DNA of 64,000 bases from CAZOHG01 sp964579725 (GTDB taxonomy: Bacteria > Zhuqueibacterota > JdFR-76 > BMS3Abin05), in NCBI GenBank assembly GCA_964579725.1, contig CAZOHG010000001.1, forward strand, positions 84,683 to 148,682. The letters are read 5' to 3'. The notes under the pieces were generated by a model. The model did no database searches and was not told where the DNA came from. It saw only the letters and a list, made by a program, of their open reading frames with translations. The translations under genes and the position numbers were made by a program. Of this stretch, positions 50,440 through 59,138 are shown piece by piece. The number at the start of each line of letters is the position of its first letter. Position 1 is the first letter of the stretch.

Positions 50440-52189
50440 CTGTTTTGTACTCTTTAAATGTTTCCTTCAGATTTTTTTCAAAAATCACCACGGGCATTTC
50501 TTTGCGCAATTTGGCCATCCACTCTTTTTGCAATTTTTTCGTCAGTTGCGTGCGCAGGTCTCGTTCCACGTCAAATCGGGCTTCTTCGTAATTTTTCTGT
50601 CGCTCTGGACGTCTTTTGAGCACCTTAATAATGTAATAGTTCGTGCCCATTTTCAGAGGACCGCGAATTTCTCCGATCTTAGCCCGAAAGGCTTCATTTC
50701 CAATTAAACCGTACGAATTAATTCCGATAAAACCCAACATCCCCTTTGTTTTCTTTGTACTGGCCATTTGATTGTATTTTTCGGCAAGCCTGGTAAAATT
50801 CTGTCCTTTTAAAGCCATGTGGTACACACGGTCGGCCAATTTTTTATCTTTCACCATAATGACCTGAACCTTGACTTTCGGCGGGTCTTTGTAGAGCCCA
50901 AGGTGACTCCGGTAATATTTTCGGGCCAGACTGTCGGTAACGACCACCTTCTGCAGTACATTTCGCTTCCGGGCTTCCTGGTAAAGCTGGCTGTCCACAT
51001 AGTCGCGAATTTGTTTCTGGTAGCGAGCTTTTTTCAAAAGTCCCCTGTGCCGACCCTCAATAAGAATGATCTTATTTCGAAGTTCCCCGTCCAAGATATT
51101 GCGAATGCCGCGGGCACCGCGAATAGGCTGCCGAAGAAAATGTTTCGGCCCTTTTCCCACAATTCTGGCAAAATCTTCAAGGGTGATTTTTCCTCCTCGG
51201 TAGGTAACGAGGGGCCGCTTCATTTCCTGAGCAGAAAAAGCAGAAAACGGGCCGGTCGTGTCCGGGGCAAATCCCTTTTTCTTTTTAAGAGGATGTGGCA
51301 TGTGAAGGCTGTCCGCCAGGAATTTAATATTTTTGTTGTACCAGGTGACGTTGTATTTTTTCTGGAGGTTTTTCCAATAGGATTGGTACACCTGAGAGAG
51401 CTGGCGTGAGTGCTCTCGAATCAGGTTGTTCAGAATTTGCGTTCGGGCGATTTCGTAAGGCTGGCGTGGAAAAATTCGGCGTTCCAATACCTGAATAATC
51501 TCAATCCCCTGATTGGTTTTCAGCGGGTCGGTAATGTCGTACCGTTTCAAACGGAAAACGACTTCACGCACGGCCGGGTCCAATTGTCGCCATTTAATAT
51601 AGCCAAGCGCGCCGCCGCGGTCGGCTGTCGCTTTGTCAGAAGAATATTTTTTGGCCAATTCCCCAAAATCGGCTCCGGAACGAATTTGTTGAACCAACCT
51701 TTGCGCCAGGGCCATTGTGGAATCGACCTGTTTTTTGGGTGCCTTTGCCGGAAGGCGAAGCAAAATGTGGCGTAGCTTCAAATCAATATTTGAGTGTTTC
51801 CAGATGTTTCGAATTTGATTTTCCGGAATCACCTGAGGAACCACATCCGCCTCCATGACCGCCCAAAACAGGGTCTGGTCTCGAAACAGTTTGATTTTCT
51901 TTTGAAATTGAGGGTCTCGGTCTAACCCCTGGGACTTGGCGGCCAGGACTTGCAGTCGGTGGCTAATCATCTCATCCAGCACCTTTTTCTTGTCCGAAAG
52001 CGGGGCTTCCAGGCCGGCGGTGATGGACCGCTGTTTCATGTAGGTTTCTTCAAACTGGCTTTGTGTAATGCTGCTGTTCCCCACGCGTGCTACCGGTTTG
52101 TCGATTTTTTTGCACCCGACCAAACTCAGCGCAATCGCAATCCCCAGAACAATACGACTTCCGAAAACAAAAGACCCGATTTTTTTCAT
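50429..52189 (-). CDS. Parvulin-type (PpiC) peptidyl-prolyl isomerase lipoprotein
   Basis: A 586-residue lipoprotein: the signal ends with lipobox LVGC (Cys26). A SurA_N-like region (VARVGNSSITQSQFEETYM) leads to a clear parvulin domain at about 138-238 (LRHILLRLPAKAP ... KTNQGIEIIQVLERR). After a second N-domain-like stretch there is another, more divergent parvulin domain (about 430-540, VQVIMVKDKKLADRVY ... GTNYYIIKVLKRR). It probably assists folding of exported proteins at the outer face of the inner membrane or in the periplasm. Located 23 nt after mfd. Confidence 0.88.
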   Translation of the reverse strand: MKKIGSFVFGSRIVLGIAIALSLVGCKKIDKPVARVGNSSITQSQFEETYMKQRSITAGLEAPLSDKKKVLDEMISHRLQVLAAKSQGLDRDPQFQKKIKLFRDQTLFWAVMEADVVPQVIPENQIRNIWKHSNIDLKLRHILLRLPAKAPKKQVDSTMALAQRLVQQIRSGADFGELAKKYSSDKATADRGGALGYIKWRQLDPAVREVVFRLKRYDITDPLKTNQGIEIIQVLERRIFPRQPYEIARTQILNNLIREHSRQLSQVYQSYWKNLQKKYNVTWYNKNIKFLADSLHMPHPLKKKKGFAPDTTGPFSAFSAQEMKRPLVTYRGGKITLEDFARIVGKGPKHFLRQPIRGARGIRNILDGELRNKIILIEGRHRGLLKKARYQKQIRDYVDSQLYQEARKRNVLQKVVVTDSLARKYYRSHLGLYKDPPKVKVQVIMVKDKKLADRVYHMALKGQNFTRLAEKYNQMASTKKTKGMLGFIGINSYGLIGNEAFRAKIGEIRGPLKMGTNYYIIKVLKRRPERQKNYEEARFDVERDLRTQLTKKLQKEWMAKLRKEMPVVIFEKNLKETFKEYKTDEI

Positions 52190-52212
52190 TCACTGCCTCC
52201 ATTTCAAACGTT

Positions 52213-55200
52213 TCAGGCTGCCTTCTCCGCAATTTTTTTCAGGAAGGTTTCGACTTCTTGAAGGGGCTTTTCCCGTCCTTGACGCAACTCAAATTTAAAG
52301 CCAAATTTATTCCCTTTCAAGAATTTTATTCCGCTTGGAGAAAGACTTAAAATTTTACGGACAACCTCTTGCAAAAGTTCCTTCTGAGGTTCCTCCTCGT
52401 AAAAGGCATCGGAGAAGTAAGCGGTCACCACACCTTTTCGAATTCGGAGCTTTTCCAGGCCCAATAAACGGCTGAAAAGCCTTAGTCGGGCAATGCCGAA
52501 GAGATTGCGAACCTCTACGGGCACGGGGCCAAAGCGGTCGCGCAATTCCTCCTGAATTTCCAAAAGTTCCTCTTCGGAACGTACCCGCATCAGCCGACGG
52601 TAAAGCTGCAAACGCTCGACATCCGACGCCACGTAATCCTGCGGAATTAGGGCATTCAAATCCGTATCTACTTCCGTTTCCAGTCCTTCGCTGGGTGCCA
52701 ATTCCTCTTCGGCGCCGCGCTCCTTTTTCAATTTCTGGACGCTTTCATTCAGAATCTTGGTGTACATGTCGAAACCGACAGCATTAATGTAACCGCTTTG
52801 TTGGGGACCCAAAAGGTTACCGGCTCCTCTAATTTCCAAATCACGCATAGCCACCTGAAGCCCGGAGCCTAACTCCACAAATTCCTCCAGAGTTTGTAAG
52901 CGTTGGAGGGAAGCCTCGGTGAGATATTTGACGGGCGGAACCAAAAAGTAGGTGTAGGCTTGTCGATTGGAACGCCCGACCCGACCACGGAGCTGGTACA
53001 ACTGCGCCAGTCCGAACCGATCGGCACGGTTCACAATCAGTGTGTTCACGTTTGGCAAATCCAACCCCGACTCAATAATCATGGTGGAAACCAGACAATC
53101 ATACTCCTTATTCAAAAAAGCCACCATAATTTTTTCCAACTCGTGTCCGTGCATTTTGCCGTGAGCCACCGCAATACGCGCTTCCGGAACCAATCTCTGC
53201 AGCATTTCTGCCACCGCTGTAATGGATTGGACCCGGTTGTGTACAAAGAAAACCTGTCCGCCGCGGTGCAATTCACTCAAAATAGCCTGTCGAATCAAAC
53301 GCTTGTCAAAGGGAACCACCTCCGTCAAAATAGGCAGGCGATTGGGTGGCGGCGTGTTGATGTTGGACATGTCCCGTGCCCCCATAATGGAAAAATGCAG
53401 GGTGCGTGGAATTGGTGTTGCGGAAAGGGCGAGCACATCCACCAGTGGAAATTTTTCTTTTAACCGCTCTTTCTGGGCAACCCCAAATCGGTGTTCTTCG
53501 TCAATAATTAAAAGCCCCAGATCCCGAAAAACCACATCTTTGGAAAGCAGTCGATGTGTACCGATTACAATGTCAACCGTCCCGTCCTTGAGCCCTTTAA
53601 TGACCTCCTTTTGTTCTTTCAAGCTGCGAAATCGGGAAAGCAACGCTACTTTCAGCGGGAAAGAACGAAGACGCTCGCGAAATGTGTTGTAGTGCTGCTG
53701 TGCCAAAACCGTTGTGGGAACCAGAATCGCCACCTGTTTGCTGTCCATTGTGGCCTTAAAGGCGGCTCTCAGAGCTACCTCCGTTTTCCCGAAGCCCACA
53801 TCCCCGCACACCAGCCGATCCATAGGTGTGGGCGCTTCCATGTCGCGTTTGATTTCGCGAATGGTGCGAAGCTGGTCGGGCGTTTCGTCGTAAATAAAGG
53901 ATGCCTCCAATTCTTTCTGCCAGAGCGTGTCCGTTGAAAAAGCAAAGCCCTGTTTAGCCTTACGCACCGCGTACACGTCTAACAGTTTTTTGGCCATTTC
54001 CTCAATGGCTTGCTTGGTACGACTTTTCAATCGTTCCCAATCGGGGCCCCCGAGTTTGCTGAGCTGGGGACTGAATCCTTCCCGGCCTGTGTACTTTTGC
54101 AATCGGTGAACCTTGTCAATGGGTACGTACAGCTTGTCGCCGTCACGGTATTCAAGCTGGACGGTTTCGCGCTCGCTGCCATTCACCGTAATGTGGGCTA
54201 ATCCCACAAATTTTCCGATGCCAAAATCTTCGTGAACCACAAAATCGCCGGGGGAAAGAACGGACGCACTTTTAATGGGAGCACCGCCCCGATACTTTCC
54301 CCAACGCTTGCGTTTGGGCACGCGTCCGTAAATGTCCTTCTCTGTAAAGAGGGCAAATTGGGCGTCTGGGAAATAAAACCCGTCGGACAGGTGTCCACGA
54401 CCAATGGTGACACCATTTTGAAGCAGTCCTCTCTCCTCAAACAAATCGCGAAAACGCTGGACCTCGAACTCTTCTTCAAGAGAAATGAAAATCTTCGTTT
54501 TTTTCTCCGAGTGTTTCCACAAATGTAAAATCACTTCCTCCAAACGCCGAAGATTTCCGCGGAAACTTTCGTGCGTGACTATCGTTGCCACCAAGTCGGC
54601 CTGTCTTGTGGTGAGTAGGGAATTTTGAATCCAAAGGCGCTCACCCAAGTCCGTACGGAGGGATTCCAGCGAAAACAATGGCCCGCTCTTTTTCCCCAAA
54701 CTGTCTTCTTTGTCGGATGAGCCTTCGACGCCCGTTCGTTCCAAAATGGCCCGCTCAATGGCTTCCGGCTGGTCGAAAAATATTATGCCGTCAGACCGCA
54801 AGTACGCAGGAAGAGAAACAGGCGATCCACCCAAGATTTCTCCCTCATCGGGCTTTAAAATCGAAATTTGATTGATGACTTTGGTTGACCGCTGAGTCAC
54901 CACATCAAAACGCCGCACGGAATCAACGACATCCCCAAAAAACTCCACACGGACTGGCCATTCCTCCTCGAACGGAAAAATGTCCACAATTCCGCCGCGA
55001 ACACTGAACTCACCCGCGCCACCGACCATTTCCACCCGCTCGTACCCAAAATTTACTAAGCGGGAAACCAGCTCTTCAAAATCCACCGTGGCACCGACTT
55101 GAAGGAAAAGTCGCTCACTCGCCATTTGACGCGGCGGAGGAAGCTTTTCTACCAGTGCCTGAGCTGTAGCAACAAAAACAGCCGTTGTTTCGGAAACCAA

Positions 55201-55530
55201 ACTTTCCAGCGTGCGCAAGCGCTGCCCTTTTATTTCATAGTGCGCCTGGCTATACACAATTTTCCCGGACGGTTCCTCCGGAAAAAAATTAACGTGTTTT
55301 GAACCCAGTAAGTACAGCAGGTCTGAAAACACAGCCTCCGCACGCGAAGAATCCGGCACAACAACAAGTATTTGTTTTTTTAAGTTGTTAAATAGGAGAG
55401 AGAGCAAAATGGATAGAGCACTCCCCCGCAAGCCGCTCACACGAGGGGAGTGCCCTGAGTCTAATTCTTGAAGCAACGATCGGAAAAATCGGCTTTCGCC
55501 AAAACTTTGCAACAAATTGTTTTTTAACAA
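52213..55530 (-). CDS. mfd: Transcription-repair coupling factor Mfd
   Basis: A 1105-residue ATP-dependent translocase that removes RNA polymerase stalled at lesions and recruits UvrA. The N-terminal UvrB-like module is seen in GYERVEMVGGAGEFSVRGG. The RNA-polymerase-interaction domain follows (LSPGDFVVHEDFGIGKFVGL). The RecG-like helicase domains have Walker A GDVGFGKTEVALRAAF, the DEEHRFG box and the TRG motif region (YTYFLVPPVKYLTE...). The length is close to the usual 1150. Translation appears to start at a TTG at 55530, 6 nt after the murQ stop, with a poor ribosome site. Confidence 0.96.
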   Translation of the reverse strand: MLKNNLLQSFGESRFFRSLLQELDSGHSPRVSGLRGSALSILLSLLFNNLKKQILVVVPDSSRAEAVFSDLLYLLGSKHVNFFPEEPSGKIVYSQAHYEIKGQRLRTLESLVSETTAVFVATAQALVEKLPPPRQMASERLFLQVGATVDFEELVSRLVNFGYERVEMVGGAGEFSVRGGIVDIFPFEEEWPVRVEFFGDVVDSVRRFDVVTQRSTKVINQISILKPDEGEILGGSPVSLPAYLRSDGIIFFDQPEAIERAILERTGVEGSSDKEDSLGKKSGPLFSLESLRTDLGERLWIQNSLLTTRQADLVATIVTHESFRGNLRRLEEVILHLWKHSEKKTKIFISLEEEFEVQRFRDLFEERGLLQNGVTIGRGHLSDGFYFPDAQFALFTEKDIYGRVPKRKRWGKYRGGAPIKSASVLSPGDFVVHEDFGIGKFVGLAHITVNGSERETVQLEYRDGDKLYVPIDKVHRLQKYTGREGFSPQLSKLGGPDWERLKSRTKQAIEEMAKKLLDVYAVRKAKQGFAFSTDTLWQKELEASFIYDETPDQLRTIREIKRDMEAPTPMDRLVCGDVGFGKTEVALRAAFKATMDSKQVAILVPTTVLAQQHYNTFRERLRSFPLKVALLSRFRSLKEQKEVIKGLKDGTVDIVIGTHRLLSKDVVFRDLGLLIIDEEHRFGVAQKERLKEKFPLVDVLALSATPIPRTLHFSIMGARDMSNINTPPPNRLPILTEVVPFDKRLIRQAILSELHRGGQVFFVHNRVQSITAVAEMLQRLVPEARIAVAHGKMHGHELEKIMVAFLNKEYDCLVSTMIIESGLDLPNVNTLIVNRADRFGLAQLYQLRGRVGRSNRQAYTYFLVPPVKYLTEASLQRLQTLEEFVELGSGLQVAMRDLEIRGAGNLLGPQQSGYINAVGFDMYTKILNESVQKLKKERGAEEELAPSEGLETEVDTDLNALIPQDYVASDVERLQLYRRLMRVRSEEELLEIQEELRDRFGPVPVEVRNLFGIARLRLFSRLLGLEKLRIRKGVVTAYFSDAFYEEEPQKELLQEVVRKILSLSPSGIKFLKGNKFGFKFELRQGREKPLQEVETFLKKIAEKAA

Positions 55531-55536
55531 ATTACA

Positions 55537-56475
55537 CTAATTTTCTTTTGACTGGAGTCCCATTTCGATTGCCTTTCGCACCATTCCGTCGGCGTCTTTC
55601 AGAAGCTTTTCCGCCTCCTCTTTGGAAACTTTTGCCTCAATCATGACAATGGCGGTTTTGACATGTCCGCCGGCAGATTCCAGATATTTTTTGGCCGTTT
55701 CGTAGTCTACACCCGTTACAATCATGAGCGTTCGTTTCGAACGTTCAATAAGCTTTTTGCTATTCATTTGCAGGTCTACCATCATATTGCCGTAGACCTT
55801 TCCCATCTTGATCATGGCCGTGGTCGTCAACATATTCAGTACCAGCTTGGTGGCTGTGCCCGCTTTCATGCGCGTTGACCCCATAATGACTTCGGGTCCC
55901 ACGACAGGGCAAATGGCTACGTCCACGTCCAAATTCATTTCGCTTCGCGGTGTGCAAGTAACGTAAAGTGTTTTGGCGCCGATGGAGCGGGCGTACTCAA
56001 CGGCCCCCACTACGTAAGGCGTCCGACGACTGGCGGCGATTCCGCACACCACGTCTTTGTCCGTCAAATGCCGGGCTTTTAGGTCTCGAGCCCCGTCTTC
56101 CTTGATGTCTTCGGCCCCTTCCTGTGCCACGACCAACGCTTCGTACCCGCCGGCAATAATACCCTGCACCAATTCCACCGGAGCACCGTAAGTCGGAGGA
56201 ATTTCCGAGGCGTCTAAAACGCCGAGTCGGCCGCTGGTACCCGCCCCTACGTAGATTAGCCGTCCCCCATTCTTGAAGGCGTTGACAATAATTTCCACTC
56301 CCTGAGCAATGTACGGAATTTCCTTTTCCACAGCAAGCGGCACCTTCTTATCTTCTTCGTTAATAATTCGCAAAATCTCTTCCGTCGATTTGGAATCAAT
56401 CTCCGCCGAATTGGGATTGCGCTGCTCCGTCGCCAATTTCGAAATTTCTTCAAACAACTCTTTGTCAGAACTCAA
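55537..56475 (-). CDS. murQ: N-acetylmuramic acid 6-phosphate etherase
   Basis: MurQ cleaves the lactyl ether of MurNAc 6-phosphate to GlcNAc 6-phosphate and D-lactate, recycling peptidoglycan. The 312-residue SIS-fold protein has ATEQRNPNSAEIDSKSTEEI, the sugar-phosphate site YVGAGTSGRLGVLDASEIPPTYG, and GPEVIMGSTRMKAGTATKLVLN. It uses a TTG start with GGAGTAGAGG upstream. It sits between rsmG and mfd, where many genomes have parA/parB. No other muropeptide-recycling gene is in the window. Confidence 0.95.
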   Translation of the reverse strand: MSSDKELFEEISKLATEQRNPNSAEIDSKSTEEILRIINEEDKKVPLAVEKEIPYIAQGVEIIVNAFKNGGRLIYVGAGTSGRLGVLDASEIPPTYGAPVELVQGIIAGGYEALVVAQEGAEDIKEDGARDLKARHLTDKDVVCGIAASRRTPYVVGAVEYARSIGAKTLYVTCTPRSEMNLDVDVAICPVVGPEVIMGSTRMKAGTATKLVLNMLTTTAMIKMGKVYGNMMVDLQMNSKKLIERSKRTLMIVTGVDYETAKKYLESAGGHVKTAIVMIEAKVSKEEAEKLLKDADGMVRKAIEMGLQSKEN

Positions 56476-56478
56476 CCT

Positions 56479-57195
56479 CTACTCCTTTCTGAATTCAATT
56501 TCAATGATTTTCCGCTCAGCAAACCCTTCCCGATTGGAAATAAAATTTATGAAATAATCGTATAAATTCAAATTAATTTTACCCGATTTCACTAAGGGTT
56601 CCACAGCCTTCAATTCTCGATGGAGATCACCCCCCTTAATGGCGAAAAAGTGCGCTCCTTTTTTAAAAAGAGGTGCCGACCAGCCCAGTAATTTGGGCAG
56701 AGGAGCCACGGCCCGGGCAAATCCAAGATCAAATTGGTGGCAAAAGGATTCGTCCTGAGCCAAAACCTCCACCCGTTCTCGTACAACCGTCGCTTTTTTC
56801 AAATCCAATTCATCGAGAACCAATTGCAAGAAACGAGCCTTTTTGGCAATGGATTCGACCAACACAAGTTCCAGTTGAGGAAAAAGAATTTGTAGGGGAA
56901 TTCCGGGAAAACCGGCGCCGCTGCCGACGTCTACCGCCCTTCCGATTAAGTTCCGTTTCAGCCGAAAAACCCATCCTACCGACTCCAAAATGTGGCGGGG
57001 CGTTAGACGATCCAAATCTTTTTGCGAAAACAGATTAAATTTCTGCCCCTCCCGCCACAAAAGAGACAGATACCGAGAAAATTGCTCCCTCTGTTGCGGG
57101 GTACTGTCCACGCCGAGACGATTGAACCCAAAGTCCAACTCCCGCAATTGAGCCGCCAGCCAGTGCGCAGGTGCCGCAAGTTCCACGTGAAACAT
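56479..57195 (-). CDS. rsmG: 16S rRNA (guanine-527-N7)-methyltransferase
   Basis: RsmG (GidB) methylates G527 of 16S rRNA with SAM. The 238-residue protein has LFSQKDLDRLTPRHILESV, the SAM motif AVDVGSGAGFPGIPLQI, VLVESIAKKARFL and ARAVAPLPKLLGWSAPLFKKG. It starts MFHVEL, a sequence created by a parS-like element in its first codons (57179-57194). The ATG at 57195 overlaps the mnmG stop region; a GTG one codon upstream is also possible. Three nt separate its stop from murQ. Confidence 0.95.
   Translation of the reverse strand: MFHVELAAPAHWLAAQLRELDFGFNRLGVDSTPQQREQFSRYLSLLWREGQKFNLFSQKDLDRLTPRHILESVGWVFRLKRNLIGRAVDVGSGAGFPGIPLQILFPQLELVLVESIAKKARFLQLVLDELDLKKATVVRERVEVLAQDESFCHQFDLGFARAVAPLPKLLGWSAPLFKKGAHFFAIKGGDLHRELKAVEPLVKSGKINLNLYDYFINFISNREGFAERKIIEIEFRKE
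57179..57194. other. parS-like centromere site in rsmG codons 1-6
   Basis: The plus strand reads AGTTCCACGTGAAACA, one mismatch (first base) from the parS consensus TGTTNCACGTGAAACA bound by ParB near bacterial origins. Confidence 0.75.
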
Positions 57196-59138
57196 CACCT
57201 CCCTGCCGAAGCCTGCCGCTCGCCCCGCGACAGAAAAACCATTAAAATAGAAATATCCGAAACGGAGACGCCGGAAATTCGGGATGCCTGCCCAATGGAC
57301 ATGGGACGAATTTTTTTCAGCTTTTCTCTTCCCTCGGAAGAGAGCGAGGGAATCACGTCGTAGTCGAAATTTTCCGGAATGCGCTTGTGTTCCATGCGCC
57401 GAAATTTTTCTACCTGCTCTTTTTGCCGCTGAATGTAGCCCTCGTATTTCACGTCGATTTCGACCTGATTCAGGGCTTCATGGCCTACCGCATCCGTGAC
57501 CGGAAACGGCGCCAACCACTTTTGTAAATCCTCGATTTTCACTTCGGGGCGTTTAAGGTAATGGTACAAACTGTCCACTTTCGTTGAAGGCCGCCCCCCC
57601 TTTCGAGTCAAAATTTCATTTATATCGTCTGGAGCCACTTTCTTTTTTCGCAGAAAATCAAGTACATCGGCAATTAAGCGGCGTTTTTTCTGCATTTTTT
57701 CGTGGACGCCCCGGGGTAAAAGTCCGTATTTTCGGCCGTAATCCATGAGCCTCAGGTCGGCATTGTCCTGTCGCAAAAGAAGCCTGTATTCGGCGCGCGA
57801 GGTAAACATTCGGTACGGCTCCTTGGTTCCTTTGGTTACCAGGTCGTCAATCAAAACCCCGATGTAGGCCTCGGAGCGGTCGAGCACGAACGGTTCCTCG
57901 CCACGAAGCGCCAAAACCGCGTTGATTCCGGCCATTAATCCCTGCGCGGCCGCCTCTTCGTAGCCGGATGTACCGTTGATCTGGCCCGCAAAGAAAAGAT
58001 TTTTCACCCGTTTGGTTTCCAGCGTCGGTTTTAACTGAGTCGGGGGGAAAAAATCGTACTCAATCGCGTAGCCGAGCCGGGTGATTTCCACCCGCTCCAG
58101 ACCGGGAATGGTGCGAATGGCCTGAATTTGAACATCCTCCGGAAGGCTGGTGGCGAAGCCGTTCACGTACATTTCGTGCGTGTCTCGCCCTTCGGGCTCC
58201 AAAAAAATCTGGTGGTGCTCCTTGTCGCTGAAACGCACAATTTTATCTTCAATCGACGGACAATAGCGGGGTCCCACCCCGTGAATCATCCCTGTGTACA
58301 GGGGCGAGCGGTCTAACCCACTATTCAAAATCAGATGCGTTTCGGGATTGGTGTAAGTCAGGTAGCACGGAACCTGCTCTACGGTCAACCTTTCTGTTTG
58401 GTAAGAAAAGGGAGCCGGTTCTTCATCTCCTGGCTGGAGGGTCGTTTTGGAAAAATCCACCGTCTTTCCGTCAATCCGTGGCGGTGTCCCGGTTTTCAGG
58501 CGCCCGGATTCAAATCCCAGTGCCACTAAATCTTCCGTAATTCCGCGCGCCGGAAACTCCCCGGCTCTACCCGCGTGAATCGCCTGTAACCCGATGAAAA
58601 TTTTCCCATTTAAAAAGGTACCCGCCGTCAAAATAACGGTTTTTCCGGCTATTTTCGTGCCGGTTTGCACCTTGACACCAACCACTCGGTTCTTTTCAAC
58701 TAAAATACCTGTGGCGGGAAGCTGCTTGACATCTAAAAGAGGTTCCCGCTCAAGAGCAAGGCGCATTTGCCACGAATAGGCCAAACGGTCAGCCTGCGCT
58801 CTGGGCGACCACACAGCAGGGCCTTTGGAACGATTTAGCATTCGAAATTGAATGCCTGTTTTGTCCGTTACCTTGGCCATTTCCCCGCCCAGCGCGTCAA
58901 TCTCTTTAACCAAATGGCCCTTTGCCAACCCTCCGATGGCAGGATTACAAGACATCTGAGCAATTGTAAAAATATTCATGGTTAGAAGAAGGGTTTTGGC
59001 GCCCATTCGAGCCGCGGCCAAAGCCGCTTCGCACCCGGCATGCCCCGCGCCCACCACGATAACATCGTAGTGGGGGTACAAACTCTCCGCCGAATGTTTC
59101 ACGTGAAACAGTAATGAATTTTGATCATCTTTTTTCAT
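57195..59138 (-). CDS. mnmG: tRNA uridine 5-carboxymethylaminomethyl modification enzyme, FAD subunit
   Basis: MnmG (GidA) works with MnmE to place the cmnm5 group on wobble U34 of certain tRNAs, using FAD and methylene-THF. The 647-residue protein has YDVIVVGAGHAGCEAALAAARMG, CNPAIGGLAKGHLVKEIDALGG, GTPPRIDGKTVDF with the nearby PCYLTYTNPET, and AGQINGTSGYEEAAAQGL. It starts at the ATG at 59138, overlapping the mnmE stop (ATGA). An N-terminal extension before the FAD fold contains FHVKH, encoded by the parS element at 59095-59110. Confidence 0.96.
   Translation of the reverse strand: MKKDDQNSLLFHVKHSAESLYPHYDVIVVGAGHAGCEAALAAARMGAKTLLLTMNIFTIAQMSCNPAIGGLAKGHLVKEIDALGGEMAKVTDKTGIQFRMLNRSKGPAVWSPRAQADRLAYSWQMRLALEREPLLDVKQLPATGILVEKNRVVGVKVQTGTKIAGKTVILTAGTFLNGKIFIGLQAIHAGRAGEFPARGITEDLVALGFESGRLKTGTPPRIDGKTVDFSKTTLQPGDEEPAPFSYQTERLTVEQVPCYLTYTNPETHLILNSGLDRSPLYTGMIHGVGPRYCPSIEDKIVRFSDKEHHQIFLEPEGRDTHEMYVNGFATSLPEDVQIQAIRTIPGLERVEITRLGYAIEYDFFPPTQLKPTLETKRVKNLFFAGQINGTSGYEEAAAQGLMAGINAVLALRGEEPFVLDRSEAYIGVLIDDLVTKGTKEPYRMFTSRAEYRLLLRQDNADLRLMDYGRKYGLLPRGVHEKMQKKRRLIADVLDFLRKKKVAPDDINEILTRKGGRPSTKVDSLYHYLKRPEVKIEDLQKWLAPFPVTDAVGHEALNQVEIDVKYEGYIQRQKEQVEKFRRMEHKRIPENFDYDVIPSLSSEGREKLKKIRPMSIGQASRISGVSVSDISILMVFLSRGERQASAGR
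59095..59110. other. Perfect parS centromere site inside the 5' end of mnmG
   Basis: TGTTTCACGTGAAACA is an exact match to the 16-bp palindromic ParB-binding site. It lies in codons 10-15 of mnmG, about 4.5 kb from dnaA, the expected location near the origin. Confidence 0.92.
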
